DNA of 64,000 nucleotides from Tubulanus polymorphus (Eukaryota; Nemertea; Palaeonemertea; Tubulaniformes; Tubulanidae). The notes beneath the pieces were generated by a model. That model searched no databases. It was not told the origin of the DNA and saw only the letters and a list, made by a program, of their open reading frames with translations. The DNA is taken from positions 9,952,231-10,016,230 of the forward strand of contig NC_134033.1 in NCBI RefSeq assembly GCF_964204645.1, written 5' to 3'. This document shows, piece by piece, positions 1 through 24,076 of this stretch (within the stretch, counting starts at the first letter, position 1; every line of letters begins with the position of its first letter). The position numbers and the translations under genes are program-made.

Positions 1-785
1 TTTAGATCGCACAATTGAAAAAAGTTGAACTCAGAATAATTCAATTTTCCACCTATCGCCATAGAAACGGTTTATCTTATTTGAGGTGGTTTTGTGCTTA
101 ATAGAATAACGGTTTTGCATTTGTAAGTAAGTGTAGGTGAGGCAAAATTGTTTTTAATGGTTTACCTTTGTTAGCGATAATGAAGTTGGCATTGAGCCAA
201 TGATGTTAAATTGCAGTACATTTTTATGGAATTTCGCTTTAGCAAAGTCCATTTTGCTATTGCATATGAAACTTTCTTCCTTAAGTACAAAATAACTTCC
301 GCATAAAGCTGAGTTTCAAAACCTTCAATTCACTCATAAACTCTCTAACCCTGTTGAATTTCATTAGAATTTGTTGCTTATTTATCAATTGATTTATTTA
401 TTTGTTGTTGAAACTACATTTTGTTTCAGAAGAATACATGCGCTGTCACTTATATTCATGCTTCACACACATGCTCATCTCAGACTTGGTGCTATGAGGT
501 GTTTGATCTGTGCATGTAATGAAAAGCGTGCCTCGAGTGTGGCCTAGTTAAAGTCTTGGGCTGTCAGAGCAGTGAATAGCAGTGAATTGAAAAAATGGTT
601 TATGGCTGTGAAAAGCAGTATTTGGGGAAGTTGGCAGTGAATCTTGGATATTGTTCAATTTACAAAAATAGATGTCTCTCATTATGAGAATATTTATTTA
701 CTGAGAAGCGTAAAAAGTTTATAGCTGAATTGGTGTAAACGTCTTCTTTATTTAAGAGGCTATACAAATTAAAAAACCTAACCTA
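1..785. other. no gene recognised
   Basis: AT-rich sequence without a convincing exon, long ORF or terminal repeat. It lies upstream of the ABCC exons and may be an intron of that gene, whose earlier exons are not visible in this window. Confidence 0.5.
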
Positions 786-950
786 TTGCCTTTCCTTATG
801 TGGACCATAATATCCAAAAAACTTTTGAAAACCATAAATAAATTGCAAAAGAAAGCTATCCAAGCTTTAGATGGTGCCAAATTTAATACACCTACATCTC
901 TCATTTTCCAGAAATATAGAATACTAAAATTCGAAGCCATTATTATTAGA
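786..950 (+). pseudogene. LINE ORF2 C-terminal remnant
   Basis: A short open stretch reads LQKKAIQALDGAKFNTP followed by ILKFEAI. This pattern (LQK-RAIR ... LKILKF) is the segment just after the reverse transcriptase in CR1/L2/Jockey-group LINEs. The much better preserved LINE at 40.6-45.2 kb has the equivalent LQKRAIRILSKSHYLEHTEP and LKILKFKAI at about 41.15 kb on the minus strand. The remnant is cut off on both sides and followed by an (ATT)-rich tract, so it is a dead fragment. No upstream RT motifs are visible. Confidence 0.5.
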
Positions 951-1806
951 ATTATTATTATTATCATTGTTATCATTATCATTAATCCTTTTTTTCAAGG
1001 GGCCTGACGTCCCAGTGATTGCACAGCCTTTAAGGGTCTGATTAGGTCCCTATCATCAATCTACTTATTCGTTATGCATTTCATTTGTAATTATGTTTAA
1101 TTGATGATGAAATGAATTACATTAACAAATTTCACACAGTGTAGCATAATTGTTCAGCATCCAGGTCTACACCATGCTCCTGGAGAGTGTCTATTTGAGT
1201 CATTGGGGAAGACCCACTACCATGTTTATTCACGATGAATCATCATGCAGCTGTGTGTCATTACTACATATAAAGGGCTTCATGGAGATTGTGTCAATAT
1301 AAAACGGCATATCTTAAAGAATTGCTGCAGTTGGCAGTTAATTTGGCATAGCATGGGCAGCGGATGGCATTAAATTTGGGTCAGCAGTGGCACAATGAAC
1401 TCTGATCTATGCTCCACCGTTGTTAACAATAACGGCAAGCGCATATTCTAAATCTTGAAAATAAGGAGTAGGCCTAAAAACGAAATCTTGATAAATTATA
1501 AATGCTTAAACTCTTAAGAGTATATTTACTGACATTTAATTTTGATACTCCATTAAAATGCACCATCGTGTAAATTTAGGAAATTCCATATTATATAAGA
1601 TTTCTTGTTTTTTTATGTGAGCACTTGTCTCATTGGTATGTTGCCTAAATGTCAATTGAGTACTGGCTTGGGTTTGTCTTTGCGTAAGCCCAAAAAAAAT
1701 GTTTGCGACTAACTCTGTCAAAAGGGTAGTGCCGAACGAAAATATTTTAAAATTCAGTTCAATCTCCAATTATGGAGAGACTAGTTCAATAGTATTTTGA
1801 ATCATA

Positions 1807-2587
1807 TACAGGGTGTCTCAAAAAATGTGTTACCATAGCTTAAAGATTAATTATACATTAACTATAATTGAAATAAGATTTTTTGGGGGGTAGGGTGGTA
1901 GACCTGGATGTTTTTACTCGAGGATGGAACGTTTAAATGAAAGAATAGCATGGATGAGAATACCATGTTTTTGAATGGTCCTTAAAATGGAGTCAAACCA
2001 ATACTAGAAATAAGGATTATTGCATTATATACGCTTATTGATAAATGTTCCGCTTTCACTTAATTTGAGACCAGACAATTAAATCAACGGAAGCAGATTT
2101 CTACTTGATAAAATTGTTGGTACTCATGACTAATTAAGGCTCTCCTGGACTTGTTCAATATCATTTCTATTTTACCAATGCACAGTTAAGATTAATGTTG
2201 AATTTTGATACATCAGATTCAGTATTTCTCAAAATCTGTGACTTTCTGCACATTAAGTCCTTGATTCCTTCTGATGGTCTATTGAATTACTAAGTCTTTA
2301 CATTTCCCGATAGGAAAAAACATCACAAGGAGTGAAATTTTAAATCAATTTTCCAACAGGCAGGTGGTCATTTAACAATAGACATACACAATGGAACAAT
2401 CCGCAAATTTGGTTCGACAGCATTTTAATGTTGATTCATAAACCTGCTAGTGCTCAGCCATGCATGACTTATTCATTCTCAAGTAAACATCTAGGTCTAC
2501 CAACTTTACCCCCAAAAAATAATTTCAAACAGGTTATGAATTAGTAACCTTAAGGTAAAGGTTACATATTTTCTGAGACTCCCTGTA
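1807..2587. mobile_element. long-palindrome MITE (Tc1/mariner-like TA target)
   Basis: The ends are inverted copies: it opens TACAGGGTGTCTCAAAAAAT and closes with the reverse complement of TACAGGGAGTCTCAGAAAAT. It is flanked on both sides by TA. The inverted similarity continues inward for at least 200 bases per arm, including the G-run plus 'tggtagacctggatgttt' block near 1893-1915 and its complement near 2480-2515, so most of the 781 bp folds into one imperfect hairpin. No transposase is encoded. TIR sequence and TA duplication suggest mobilisation by a Tc1/mariner-type transposase, which is inference. Confidence 0.75.
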
Positions 2588-2604
2588 TAAATTATTTTCA
2601 TTAT

Positions 2605-2762
2605 GGGATCATTCATTTATTACGTACGCATAAAATTTGAATTTTTCAACCCCCCTCCCCCTCTGTACGCAAAATCGGCCATTCTCTCATATACATTAAG
2701 CATTGCAGTAAGCATTTGCACTGACCCATCCCTTAATGCGTACATAATAAATGAATGACCCC
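2605..2762. mobile_element. short MITE, GGGATCATTCATTTATTACG ends
   Basis: The 158-bp segment begins GGGATCATTCATTTATTACG and ends with the reverse complement of GGGGTCATTCATTTATTATG, about 26 bp of near-perfect terminal inverted repeat. It holds no ORF. It sits only 17 bp after the preceding MITE. Superfamily not assigned. Confidence 0.7.
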
Positions 2763-4590
2763 TATCCTGAACAATTTTTTTAGTTCCCAAGTAAAATTGT
2801 TTAAATATTTTTTGTTGATCATGTTACAACTAATGATTATATTTGTTATAACAAATTACTATGCCTTGATATAATGATTGTTTTTTACAAAAAAGGTTTG
2901 ATATGGCGATATTTTTTGATAGATTTTCACTAAACTTTCAATAAGCTATACAAGCATTTTCTTCATCTATGATGAGTTCGCCGTGGCTTATATCCATCGG
3001 TTTTTACCAAGCATTTGGATGTGAAGTTTCCAGATTGATTGGATAAAGCATCAGACATAGACCTAAAGGAATATCAATAGTAAAAAGCCAAAAGTTTTAG
3101 CTGATGGTGATCTTGAAGAAATTGTTATCAGAGAAAACAATCAAGGCTAAAATAATTGATAACTTGGCCATCATTTCTGCTGGGCTTGGAAATATAAGTG
3201 CCATTGTGGCAGGAGTGACTAGAATTACTCACACCATCAGTTGTTCAGTTCGACAAGTTGAATGGCTTGATCGCGTTTTAGTAATCACTAAGTGCTACCC
3301 ATCATACAAATCATACCACATAGTGGCTATGTATGTTTCAATGATAAACTTTGATAATTGATCAGATCTCCACTGAACTGGTCATGCGCCAATCAGGCCG
3401 AGTTGGTGGACGGGGGTAAAACGGAACAGCATTTACATTATATGACCACATTTCTTCATCCATATGACTAACTTGATCATTTGCTTTGGGAATTATAACT
3501 TCATTCATATCAATTATTAGATCAATGATCTAGAATGAATAATTAATTAGATCTCTTACCATCATCAATTGAAATAAACCAGTAATTTCATTGTCATGTT
3601 TATGTATCTGAATATTTATCAACACATTCATAGATAGAGGAATTTAGTTATTACTTCGTTCCCTAAGCTCTATTCATTGTCAAACAAGCGTGTATTGTGG
3701 GACACCTAGAAATACTAGCTAGATGAAGATCTTTGAGCTGCTGCCATTCATGTTAAATCTCAGACAGGTTTGCTATGGTGAAAGGATTGTGGCCCCTTTA
3801 ATGTCAGCAGTCCGCTGAGAGTATCATCCTTGGTACATTTCCCAAGAAGGATTACTATGTATTCATGTAACATTATCTATTGTTAAAAACAAGTCTTTTT
3901 AGGCCAGCGGTATGCTTAGCCTATTACTATACAAATGGAGCGAATTTAAGTGACATGGTTTCCAGAGCTAAGGCCCTTTGACTGTGCAACTGAGCATTTA
4001 TTCATACAAATCATTCATTAACCCTTTCATGGCTGACTAATTAATACCCGATAGTGCTGGAGATATTTTGAAAATTTTGAAAAATTCCATCCGAAGGGGT
4101 TGAATAAAAGCAATACCACTATAGTGCGTCTATACCGTTAGTTACTAATATTTCACTATGTTTGACAGGTGCTGCCATCTCTTTAATAGAGATAAAAACT
4201 AATTACTAATTACATGAATACACCGCAGTGCGATGTACTAGCAAAATTCATCACCGATTTATACACTGTACTGCATGGGTAAAAGCATTATCCATTCTCC
4301 AAATCCTATGCAGCTGAATTTTGAAACAGGGCCTCCTTGAAATTAATATGAGCTTTTTTTGCAAAAATCTGAACGCAAAACTATCGGTTTTAAAACAATC
4401 AGAAGAAAAAGACTCCCATGGTATCGTCAAAAAATCATCAAATCCAATTCATTTTTACTTCATTGAACAAAGAAAACATCAAGTGCAATTCAATTTTGTT
4501 TTATTTATCAAATTTTAGAAATCCAATTTAATTCTATTCCGCATTCAATCATAACGATTGATTTGAGGAATTTGTTCCTGCTAGTTTCAT
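2763..4590. other. no gene recognised
   Basis: An 85-codon plus-strand open frame at 3104-3361 and a 65-codon one at 4321-4518 have no family resemblance I can recognise and no clear splice context. I treat both as chance. Probably intron or intergenic sequence upstream of the ABCC exons. Confidence 0.45.
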
Positions 4591-4720
4591 GGGGCCAGTT
4601 GCTCAAAAGTTGGTTAGAGTTAACCAGCGGATAGTTGATATGGTGACAATTGAAATTTCATTGTTAATATGGTATTTAACGACCGGTTATCTTTAACCAA
4701 CCTTTGAGCAACTGGCCCCT
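4591..4720. mobile_element. 130-bp MITE, GGGGCCAGTTGCTCAAA ends
   Basis: Opens GGGGCCAGTTGCTCAAAAGT and closes with the reverse complement of the nearly identical AGGGGCCAGTTGCTCAAAGG; the inverted match extends about 35 bp (TTGGTTA block). No coding capacity. Lies 250 bp before the first visible ABCC exon, so it is in an intron. Confidence 0.72.
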
Positions 4721-4847
4721 GTCTGTGGTACTTATGAAAACACGATTGTAGCGTGTAAATTATAGGCATTGTCTTTGAACTTGGAGTGTATTTTGACAAA
4801 TATAATCCACAGAATACATCGCAGGAAAGCTGACACGCTGGCCATAG

Positions 4848-4875
4848 TGCCCCGTGGGGCTCTTGTTTCTACATT
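4848..4875 (+). repeat. GC hairpin followed by TCTTGTTT
   Basis: GCCCCGTGGGGCTCTTGTTT: a perfect 6-bp hairpin then CTTG-T. An almost identical end, GGCCCGTGGGCCTCTTGTTT, occurs at 21242-21262. A hairpin followed by a CTNG-T end resembles the 3' terminus of Helitrons or their non-autonomous relatives. The 5' TC end was not found, so this is tentative. Confidence 0.3.
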
Positions 4876-4968
4876 GTGTTTCGATCTACATTGTTTCTAC
4901 ATTACACAGATTTTCTGTTTCAGTTTCTTTCTTGATGTATACTAATGATGCCAATATATATTTGTTAG

Positions 4969-16171
<11,203 letters not shown>

Positions 16172-17295
16172 TCAAGAACTTATCGTATATTATCGTTTAT
16201 TATATTTATCGTTTAATCGGGCAACATGTCGGTGTCGTATATATGTGCAAAGACATGAAATGCATGTGATTGTACTTATATCGAATAATACAGAGTGTGC
16301 CAGAAATATAAAGCCTGTTATCTCCTCAAATTTTTGTCACCTGTGTCAGTGACTACAGTCAATGTGAACGAGTACTTTTTCCAATAACTTCAAACTCGGA
16401 TGTATTTGACTATCAATAATGAGTACCGGTTTGCTTCAATATGAAAATCAATGCATTTGTGCAATGAGTCAATACACCAAAATAAGCGGTAAATTGAGAT
16501 CAACTGTGATAATGCTGATTACTTACACCTGCTATTTCCAACTGTAGTGTAGAACTAGAATATAGGACAATTAATGGACAAGGGGCGGGTCCAGGGTTCG
16601 GGTTAGAGGGTATCGGAAGGAAATTTTAGGCACTAATCTAAAAGCACATCCATTATCTAAGCCAGTGAGCAGAAATTTTTGAAAATTGAGTACCATTTAA
16701 TGGCTTGTATGGAGACTAAAAAGCAATCATTGAAAATAAAACAAACCAAGACAAGATTTCTAGACATGCAGATATAAAAAATGAAGTCGCAAAAAGTGCC
16801 TGGTTCATTTATAACATGAAAAAAATATAATTTTAAGTCTTAAAAAGTGCCCCTTAATTCTTAAAATTGGCAAAGGTGCCCGGTCTTCCACCAATGCCTG
16901 AATGTCATGTGCCCTATTCCAAACAAAAAGGGCCCCCATATTCTTAGAAATTAGGCAAGACAGTGTCAGTCTGCCCTTTCAGACTTTAGAAATTTCCACA
17001 AATAGAGCCCCTTTCTTTTACCACTTCTCTGCATGTTCACTGCCCTCTTCCAAACCATGCCCCTTCAAAAGGCAAAGGTAATGCTGTCAAAAATATTGGA
17101 TTGGCACTTTAAATTTTAGACCGCATTGGGCAATACGGCTAATACGGTCTGGATCCGCCCTTGAGGACAGGGTAGTACTGCGCACTCGAGCATGGTTTAT
17201 TGAATTTAAGAGAATTGAAACACAAAGGATTCAAGGAAAATACTAGAATATGAGTCGATGTAAATCCTTAAGGTACTTTTAGCTGACATGGGGAC
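16172..17295. other. 3' flank of ABCC, no further gene
   Basis: Contains the presumed ABCC 3' UTR. I see no canonical AATAAA close to the stop; AATAAT occurs at about 16285. The remainder shows no ORF or repeat I can name. Confidence 0.45.
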
Positions 17296-17622
<327 letters not shown>

Positions 17623-18479
17623 CCGAGCTGTATCGACTATTTAGAGAAACCATATAGAAACAACGAAGAATGTTACTTAACTTGGAATAATGTAGAGTAT
17701 AGTGCCAATGCAGATTTATTGTGTAAGTTATGTAGTTTCATGGTAGCACAATTAGTGATATTGATTTAGCTAGCACTGTAAGGACGTAGAGTGTAAAACC
17801 GTCACTCCATGAAATACATTGTGATATGAGTTTACAATACTTGTAAAACCGTCACTCCATGAAATACATTGTGATATGAGTTTACAATACTTTGGGGGCA
17901 AACTACCAACGGGCCAGATTTTCATCACAGATAAAAAAAAACAGATCCAATTGGAGCCATCTCCAGATTATCTTCGTTGGTTCTCGTAACTACTCAAACT
18001 GAACTCATTGACTTACTTCAGAATTTGCTAATTGCATAAGTTATTTAATACAACATTGTCGCTCGATTTTTCCCAAAAAAATTGGTTTTGCTTATTTTGA
18101 TAGCTATCATTTGAAAATATTAGAATTTAAGCAATTAGACTTGACAATATATGATTTGAAAGCTTAGCTTTACTTTCAAGAAATACATAGCTTATGGATG
18201 TATACTATCATACTAAAAATTTCATAATTATCCAAACTATGCAATATTACTCAATACGTCAAAATAAAATATTCTCTAAATGTTACCTACGTGTATTTGG
18301 TCTTCATTTACTACACTTTCACTCTACTATATGTTGATGTAATGAAAGGGTATTTGCAATGAAATATTTTTGTTAGTTTGTTTATAACCCACATCTCAAA
18401 TGTTTCCATTAGATTTATCCTAAATCAACAACCGGGGCTGGTGCTGTGTTTCAGACGTCTAGCCACAACCCTACCTATA
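17623..18479. other. no gene recognised
   Basis: Apart from the 50-bp tandem duplication annotated separately, AT-rich sequence with nothing I can support. Confidence 0.5.
17793..17892. repeat. exact 50-bp tandem duplication
   Basis: Units 17793-17842 and 17843-17892 are identical, each starting GTAAAACCGTCACTCCATGA and ending TTTACAATACTT. Perfect identity indicates a recent duplication (or an assembly effect). Confidence 0.95.
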
Positions 18480-18830
18480 TTAACCCATTACCACTCAGGA
18501 ATTTCACTATGTAGTGTCAATTACTCCTCAGGAAATGCAAGGTAAAATCCAAGATCATCACGATACCGAATAGCTCATTTGCTGTTTATTTTCATACATC
18601 ACAAGTTCGTGTTATCTGTAGTAAAGAGTCAAGGCTTTCATATGATGTAAGATTTGATGTAAAATCCAAGATCATCACGATACCGAATAGCTCATTTGCT
18701 GTTTATTTCCATACATCACAAGTTCGTGTTATCTGTAGTAAAGAGTCAAGGCTTCATATGATGTAAGATTTGATGAAGTTGGCCACCAAAATCGTGTCCT
18801 TTTGGCCCCCTGAAATTCATCCAAACTTTC
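18480..18830. repeat. dispersed repeat with internal 117-bp tandem duplication
   Basis: Starts TTAACCCATTACCACTCAGG and ends with sequence complementary to the interior of the MITE at 5321-5538 (ggccaccaaaatcgtgtcct block at 18781-18800). Inside, units 18543-18659 and 18660-18775 are nearly identical, differing by one T/C and one missing T. A member of the same MITE-like family, enlarged by the duplication. Confidence 0.75.
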
Positions 18831-20795
18831 CAAGATATATTCCTGCATCTGCTTTCAAATATTGTTTAAGATTATTGTCTGATAATTTTTCATCACTAAA
18901 AGTGGTAACATAGCCATGTGTACAACCAAACTTATCAGCAATAGCCTTTTCAAGGCAAGCACATGAAATATTTTTAGTAACTTCTAATGGTTTTGTGCCC
19001 CATCTTTACTCTTGATTTGCCTACTGACACCGTCTACGATACGTTTTCTCCCAACAAATGTTTTTATCTTTTTTTCAACGGCATCCTTCTTAGTTTTCTT
19101 TTCAATATTCTTCTTAGTTTTCTTTTCAACATCCTTCCCTATTGTACAAAAAGACTTGATTAGCACAAGATCATAAAAAATGGCAAAAAAGGCCATCCAT
19201 TAAATGGTGACTGATGCAGTCGGAAATAAGGCTGACAAAAGGTATTTGAATAGGGCTGGCGGTTCAAAATTAGAAAAAAATGAAACGGCAAATAGAAAGT
19301 AAAAGGGCACAAATTATTTCAAAATTTATGATGCAACTCCCTCTAATTTGGTTTAGCTGACAAAAAGCGCATTTTTACAGCCACAAAGGGCACTTTTATT
19401 TCTTAGAATGGCAATTTATTATTAATGGCCCGCCCTAGAAATCTTAACATATTTTTCTGGGGTAGGGTATAATCTGAGATAAGCAGGTCTAATTTATCAA
19501 GACTATAACAAGCCTCAATTGAGATCTGCCTCATGTGGGCTAAAAAGGTTTTGGTTAGTTAAATAGATCCAGCAAATCTTAAAATTTTCAAGTCTTTCCA
19601 CACGTTTGCATATTACCTGAGAGGCATTTCTATTCTTACCATCAAGAACTTCCTCATCTCCCAATTCTTTCCTTTTTCTTGATGATAATCGCTGGTTCCT
19701 CATTTCTTCCAACCTTTTTGAGATAACATCTTTTGCAGGACCACACATATTTTCAGCTCCATCTAAAATCCATAAAAATTATCCTTACTTTTGGGTAAGC
19801 ATTGGGTATAAACGGTATGTATTGGTAGTAACTGAACGTTTCAGCAGGGTAGGTCTATGTATGTAGGCTTCATCCTACCAAGGATATGCATATTAGGTTA
19901 TGTAGCAGACAATTTATCAAAACCTTTCCCATCACTGCCGGCTGGACTCTTCCTGGCAACACCTCACCTGCCCTCAGGGCGGTTATTTTGGTTAATGTCA
20001 CCAAAGCTTGTAGTGCTTCATCCTCATCTATTACTGAGCCCTCTTCTAATCTAAACTGAGAGGGTTTGAATTAAAATCGTGCAGAACCTGAAAAGAAACA
20101 AGGCAATAATACTGGTTTAGAGTTTTGGATTGAGAGGCTCTCAGTTATTCAGGCCCTAGGGCCTATTACACTTCCACAACCACAAACCCTTGGTCTCGGC
20201 CTAAACTATCTACTAACTAAGATCAGCGAAGTACCTGGGACTAAATTTGTTTGCAATACTGTGTGGGATCAAAATTAGATTCCTAGGGGAGCTGTGTCCC
20301 TGGTTTACCTAACCTAACCATAACATAGCATCACATAGTAGTAAGCTGAATCGACAAAGAGACCCTAGGGCAGGGGAGGTTCAGCAGCAACCTACTACTG
20401 AAGCTCCCCTGGCCTGTGTTCTCCTACTATGTTTGTCTACTATGAGTATGTAATATGTATGTTGATAGATAGCCCATGTGTGTAAACTTGTCATGTACAC
20501 AGCATGTACTGATGATTCATAGATCGTAAAATAAACTCTCTTAGCCATCATGGCTGAAACTTATACTGTGTTCTTTGTTCGAGTTATCTGTTGATTAGGC
20601 CTATAAGGAGATATGAAACAGCCTGGGAGGATGGGCCCCGGGGCGGGGTCAGTCGAAAAATAAATACTTTAGCTTTAGGGCCTTTGGTGCCGGATTGGGT
20701 ATTATTTGGCTATAGGCGGTTGACACGCTGTGCCTGTTGAGTAATGTCTATTTCAACTTGACTTGGGAGCATTTCAGGTGGCCTAGCTCAGTCAG
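18831..20795. other. no gene defended; three minus-strand open stretches
   Basis: Minus-strand frames at 19515-19748 (KRLEEMRNQRLSSRKRKEL), 18984-19196 (Lys-rich, KKTKKNIEKKTKKD) and about 18815-18980 (CACLEKAIADKFGCTHGYV) have composition unlike the neighbouring AT-rich noise and could be exons or a transposon-derived gene remnant. I cannot identify a family, and splice sites linking them are not convincing. A plus-strand frame at 19857-20054 looks like chance. Confidence 0.35.
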
Positions 20796-21172
20796 TTTTT
20801 TTTGTGGTACATACCTGACACAGGTCTTATTAGAACCAGGAAGGACCAGTAGTTGACCTAAAACATTGCTTTTTAATCCATTATTCACTGTATTGAAAGA
20901 TTGGCAAAAAGTCTTCATTAAAAGGGGTGACATAGAGAAAAGTGACTCCATGATTTGAAAGTTTAACAATATGTTTCCATACCTACACACCAAATGTTGG
21001 TAGGCATGGAGACATATTGTCAAACTGTCAAATCATGGAGTCACTTTTCTCTATTTCACCCCTTTCAATGAAGACTTTTTGGCAATCTTTCGATTAAAAA
21101 TTAGTGTTTTAGGTCAACTGCTGGTCTTTCCTGGTCATAATAAGACCTGTATCAGGTATGTACCACAAAAAC
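20796..21172. mobile_element. near-perfect 377-bp palindromic MITE
   Basis: Left arm begins TTTTTTTGTGGTACATACCT and runs to about 20990; the right arm (about 20999-21172) is its reverse complement with roughly 90 percent match by eye, including AGAGAAAAGTGACTCCATGA on both arms. The unpaired centre is only about ten bases. No coding capacity. Confidence 0.8.
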
Positions 21173-21756
21173 TACAATGTAAATCTTTCAGTAAAACTTT
21201 GAATACTGGATCATTCTTCTTCTATTGCGTCATGAAGGTATAAGGCCCGTGGGCCTCTTGTTTTTAGATAAAACTGTGTAGTACATTAGGGCCTACCTGG
21301 TGTATCTTCATTGCTCCCTTGATATTCTGAGGGATCCTGTTGTCTGTGACACGGAGAGTGACCAGGGGACTGTAATCCTTACTTGGAATAGAGGAACTGA
21401 CAACTCCGAAGACTTGGTTTAAATTTTGATTTTATACTATACACAAACTGACATATTATATAGAAAACTGATGAAATATGAAGTTTTGCGGGACATGAAG
21501 AACCAATGAAATGTCTAATATGAAATGCACATGAAGTGATATGAGTATGACTATTTACAATGAATGACACGTTTGGCCGGTTATAAGCTTACGTTATGCG
21601 TGACACTCAGACGGCGAAGAACTAACATTCCTACTTCTACGTCCTAATTATTATTACCAACTATGTGGCTCTCTTAAGTTCAGTAAATATTCACGTTGCC
21701 ACTTTCGCGGGAAAATGAGTTGTAGCTTAAAACTATCATTAAAACGAGTCTGTTTT
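21173..21756. other. no gene; includes Helitron-like hairpin end
   Basis: GGCCCGTGGGCCTCTTGTTT at 21242-21262 repeats the hairpin seen at 4848. The part nearest 21.6-21.75 kb may be the 3' LTR or untranslated end of the adjacent BEL element, but the matching LTR was not found. Confidence 0.35.
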
Positions 21757-22860
21757 TCAGACTCTCGACTGCAGAAACATAATCAAGATCTGTATCATCC
21801 ACCTCAGAACGAGGGAGGGAACTAATCTTTCGACCACACAATAATTGAGATGATGTTGGAGTATTAAATCATTTATGTCCGATGTTTCTCTCACCAATGG
21901 TAGATCATTACCGCCACATTCAATTTCAGTCACTATGGTACAAAATTCATCTAAACTAGTTTTTGTTCTCCCGGGCACTCTTTGTTATGCCGATCAGTCG
22001 CTCGTAAAAACCGCCATGCCACGGACTTCTTTCAGTGATAAACTGCCAGTCAATCTTGCGATTAGAACAATAATTTGAGATTTTTAACGATCCAAAAATG
22101 TTTTTCAATTCTCCGAGTTAGCACTACTAAACGTACTGGCATTGTCTGATATCAGTTTCTGTGGCATCGATCGGCGAGCGACAAATCGTCTGAAACACTT
22201 AATAAAATCTAAGGTTGATTGGCTGAACACTACTTCCAAGTGAACTGCTCTAGTGACAGTACATGTAAAAAGTAAAATATATACGTTATTACCATTTTTA
22301 AGGGTGAATGGTTCAAAGTAATCGACCCCACAAAATAAGAAAGGGGGATACATCGATACTCTCTACCCTGGCAAAGCCGGGGATCGGGTAGAACGGAAGG
22401 TTTGCCTGCATTTTTTTGCATTTCACACATTTGCTGACTTAAATTTTGACAGCTTGACGCACTTCCAAAATCTTTCCCGAATTTTACAATCAGTTGCAGT
22501 CGTCCCAAAATGGAAAATTTTCAGATGAGCATCATTGGTCAACAATTCTGAAAGGTATGATTGTTTCGGTATGAATATTGGAGGTTTGCTGAAGATACTC
22601 AAGTTGGCATTCCGTAAACGACCTTTGCATCTAGTAATTCCATCCCTATCAAGATAAGATTGTAACTGACTAATTACAGACAGTTTCTTCTTTTTTGCCA
22701 GATACGTCTTGTAAACCTTGAACAATATCTGAACGCTGAACTGCTTGAAAATACCTTACTAGCAATTTTTCAGCGCTCTTTATTTCGGATGGATGTAAGG
22801 GATTGGTGTTTTTAGATTTACTTTAAGATTCTCAATAAATCTAAATACTAACGCCGTCAC
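21757..22860 (-). pseudogene. BEL integrase
   Basis: Minus-strand pieces in order: VFRFIENLKVNL (about 22830-22865), the zinc-binding region GITRCKGRLRNANLS and LTNDAHLKIFHFGTT (22423-22725), the catalytic core GVDYFEPFTLKNG, TRAVHLEVVFSQSTLDFI, FRRFVARR and LISDNASTF (22105-22353), and the C-terminal part SLDEFCTIVTEIE (21757-21978). These are hallmarks of Pao/BEL integrases (RAVHLEV, RRF-x-ARRG, SDN). Several frameshifts. Confidence 0.85.
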
Positions 22861-24034
22861 ATTACGTAATGTTGAATACCTAGTAAAACGTGAAATCGAT
22901 TACTTCATCCAATGGAAATATATCGTTTGGAGTTTCATTAATTGGAGTAGCTTCAGGTACCAACATTGAATTCGCTCTGCGTTTTTTTTGGTGGTGGTGT
23001 TGCCAGGGATGGTCCGCCCCGTTTTGGTGCTGTATTAACTTTGACCAGAGCGTTTGCCAATGACGACTGGAATTGTCGCTGTAACATTATTGCACGTTCT
23101 GGTACATGTAACATGGCACGTACATGTTTGAAAATCTGCCAAGCATTAACTAGAACCATAGATAGAGAATGCTGGTGAAAAAGTTGTCTGCAGCAACCTT
23201 GCACCCTTTATCGTCGTCCAATGTAGAACAGAGTTTGAGAATAACATCGGCACCTAATCCCAATGGAGATCTGCTCTGTTTAACGTGATAAAACTACGCA
23301 ATAAATCGCGAGGGACGAATGAAACATGAGTCCCACAATCACATGTTTGAAAGAGATTTTAAAACATCAAAAATATAAAGAATTTATTAAAACCTCGACT
23401 TTTCGGTTTTATCTTAAAAACCATTCTCAAGAGTGACTAAAATTATGACATTTCACAGTATATATACAAGGAACAACGACACACACTTTTGCACCTGAAA
23501 ACTAGGTAATGTTAACCAGAGAGGAAATGTATAGGGACAAAAGTTTATTATGGGGGGAGAAACCAAGGTTACCATTGACACAGGAATTTGAATGGGAGTT
23601 TGTTAAAGCCGACTGAACTATGTGACGTCGGGTAATACTGTGAGACGGAAAACTTATGCGAGAATTATCAAAATCAAATTGATGACCATTGGTATCCCAA
23701 ACATGGGTAGCCACAGCGCACTTTGGGGTTTTTGATTATATCTTGCTTATGCTCTTAAATACGAATGCTGAGGGGGCGACCAGTTTCACCTATATGAAAT
23801 TTATCACAATCTAAGCAAGGGATTTTATAAACACCGGCATGGGTATTGGATAGAGTATTATTTTTGGATACATGACTAGAGATTTTGTTGTTATACTTGA
23901 ATATGATATCAGTGTTAAGCGTATTGAGAGTGGGTTTCAATTTGTCTAAACACGGGACGTAAGGGACAACAATGTGAGACGTACGAGTAAAATCCCACAA
24001 TAAAATAATTAGATGATAAAATGTTTATTAAAAC

Positions 24035-24076
24035 ATATAAGAAGTATTTCGGGTGGTTACTACCACCCTTCTTCAG
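24035..24076 (-). ncRNA. hammerhead-like motif, left arm of PLE-2
   Basis: Minus strand CTGAAGA, then a perfect 7-bp stem (GGGTGGT / ACCACCC), then GAAA and a short AT stem, followed by GTTTTAATAAAC. This is the order of a hammerhead core (CUGANGA - stem II - GAAA - stem III). The cleavage-site dinucleotide is not canonical, so activity is doubtful. Confidence 0.4.

Noticed and set aside
3104-3361. 85-codon plus-strand ORF as a gene or ABCC exon
   Set aside because: No match to the MRP segment expected upstream of NBD2 Walker A and no other recognisable motif.
19857-20054. Hydrophobic 65-codon plus-strand ORF
   Set aside because: Proline/leucine-rich chance frame without splice or homology support.
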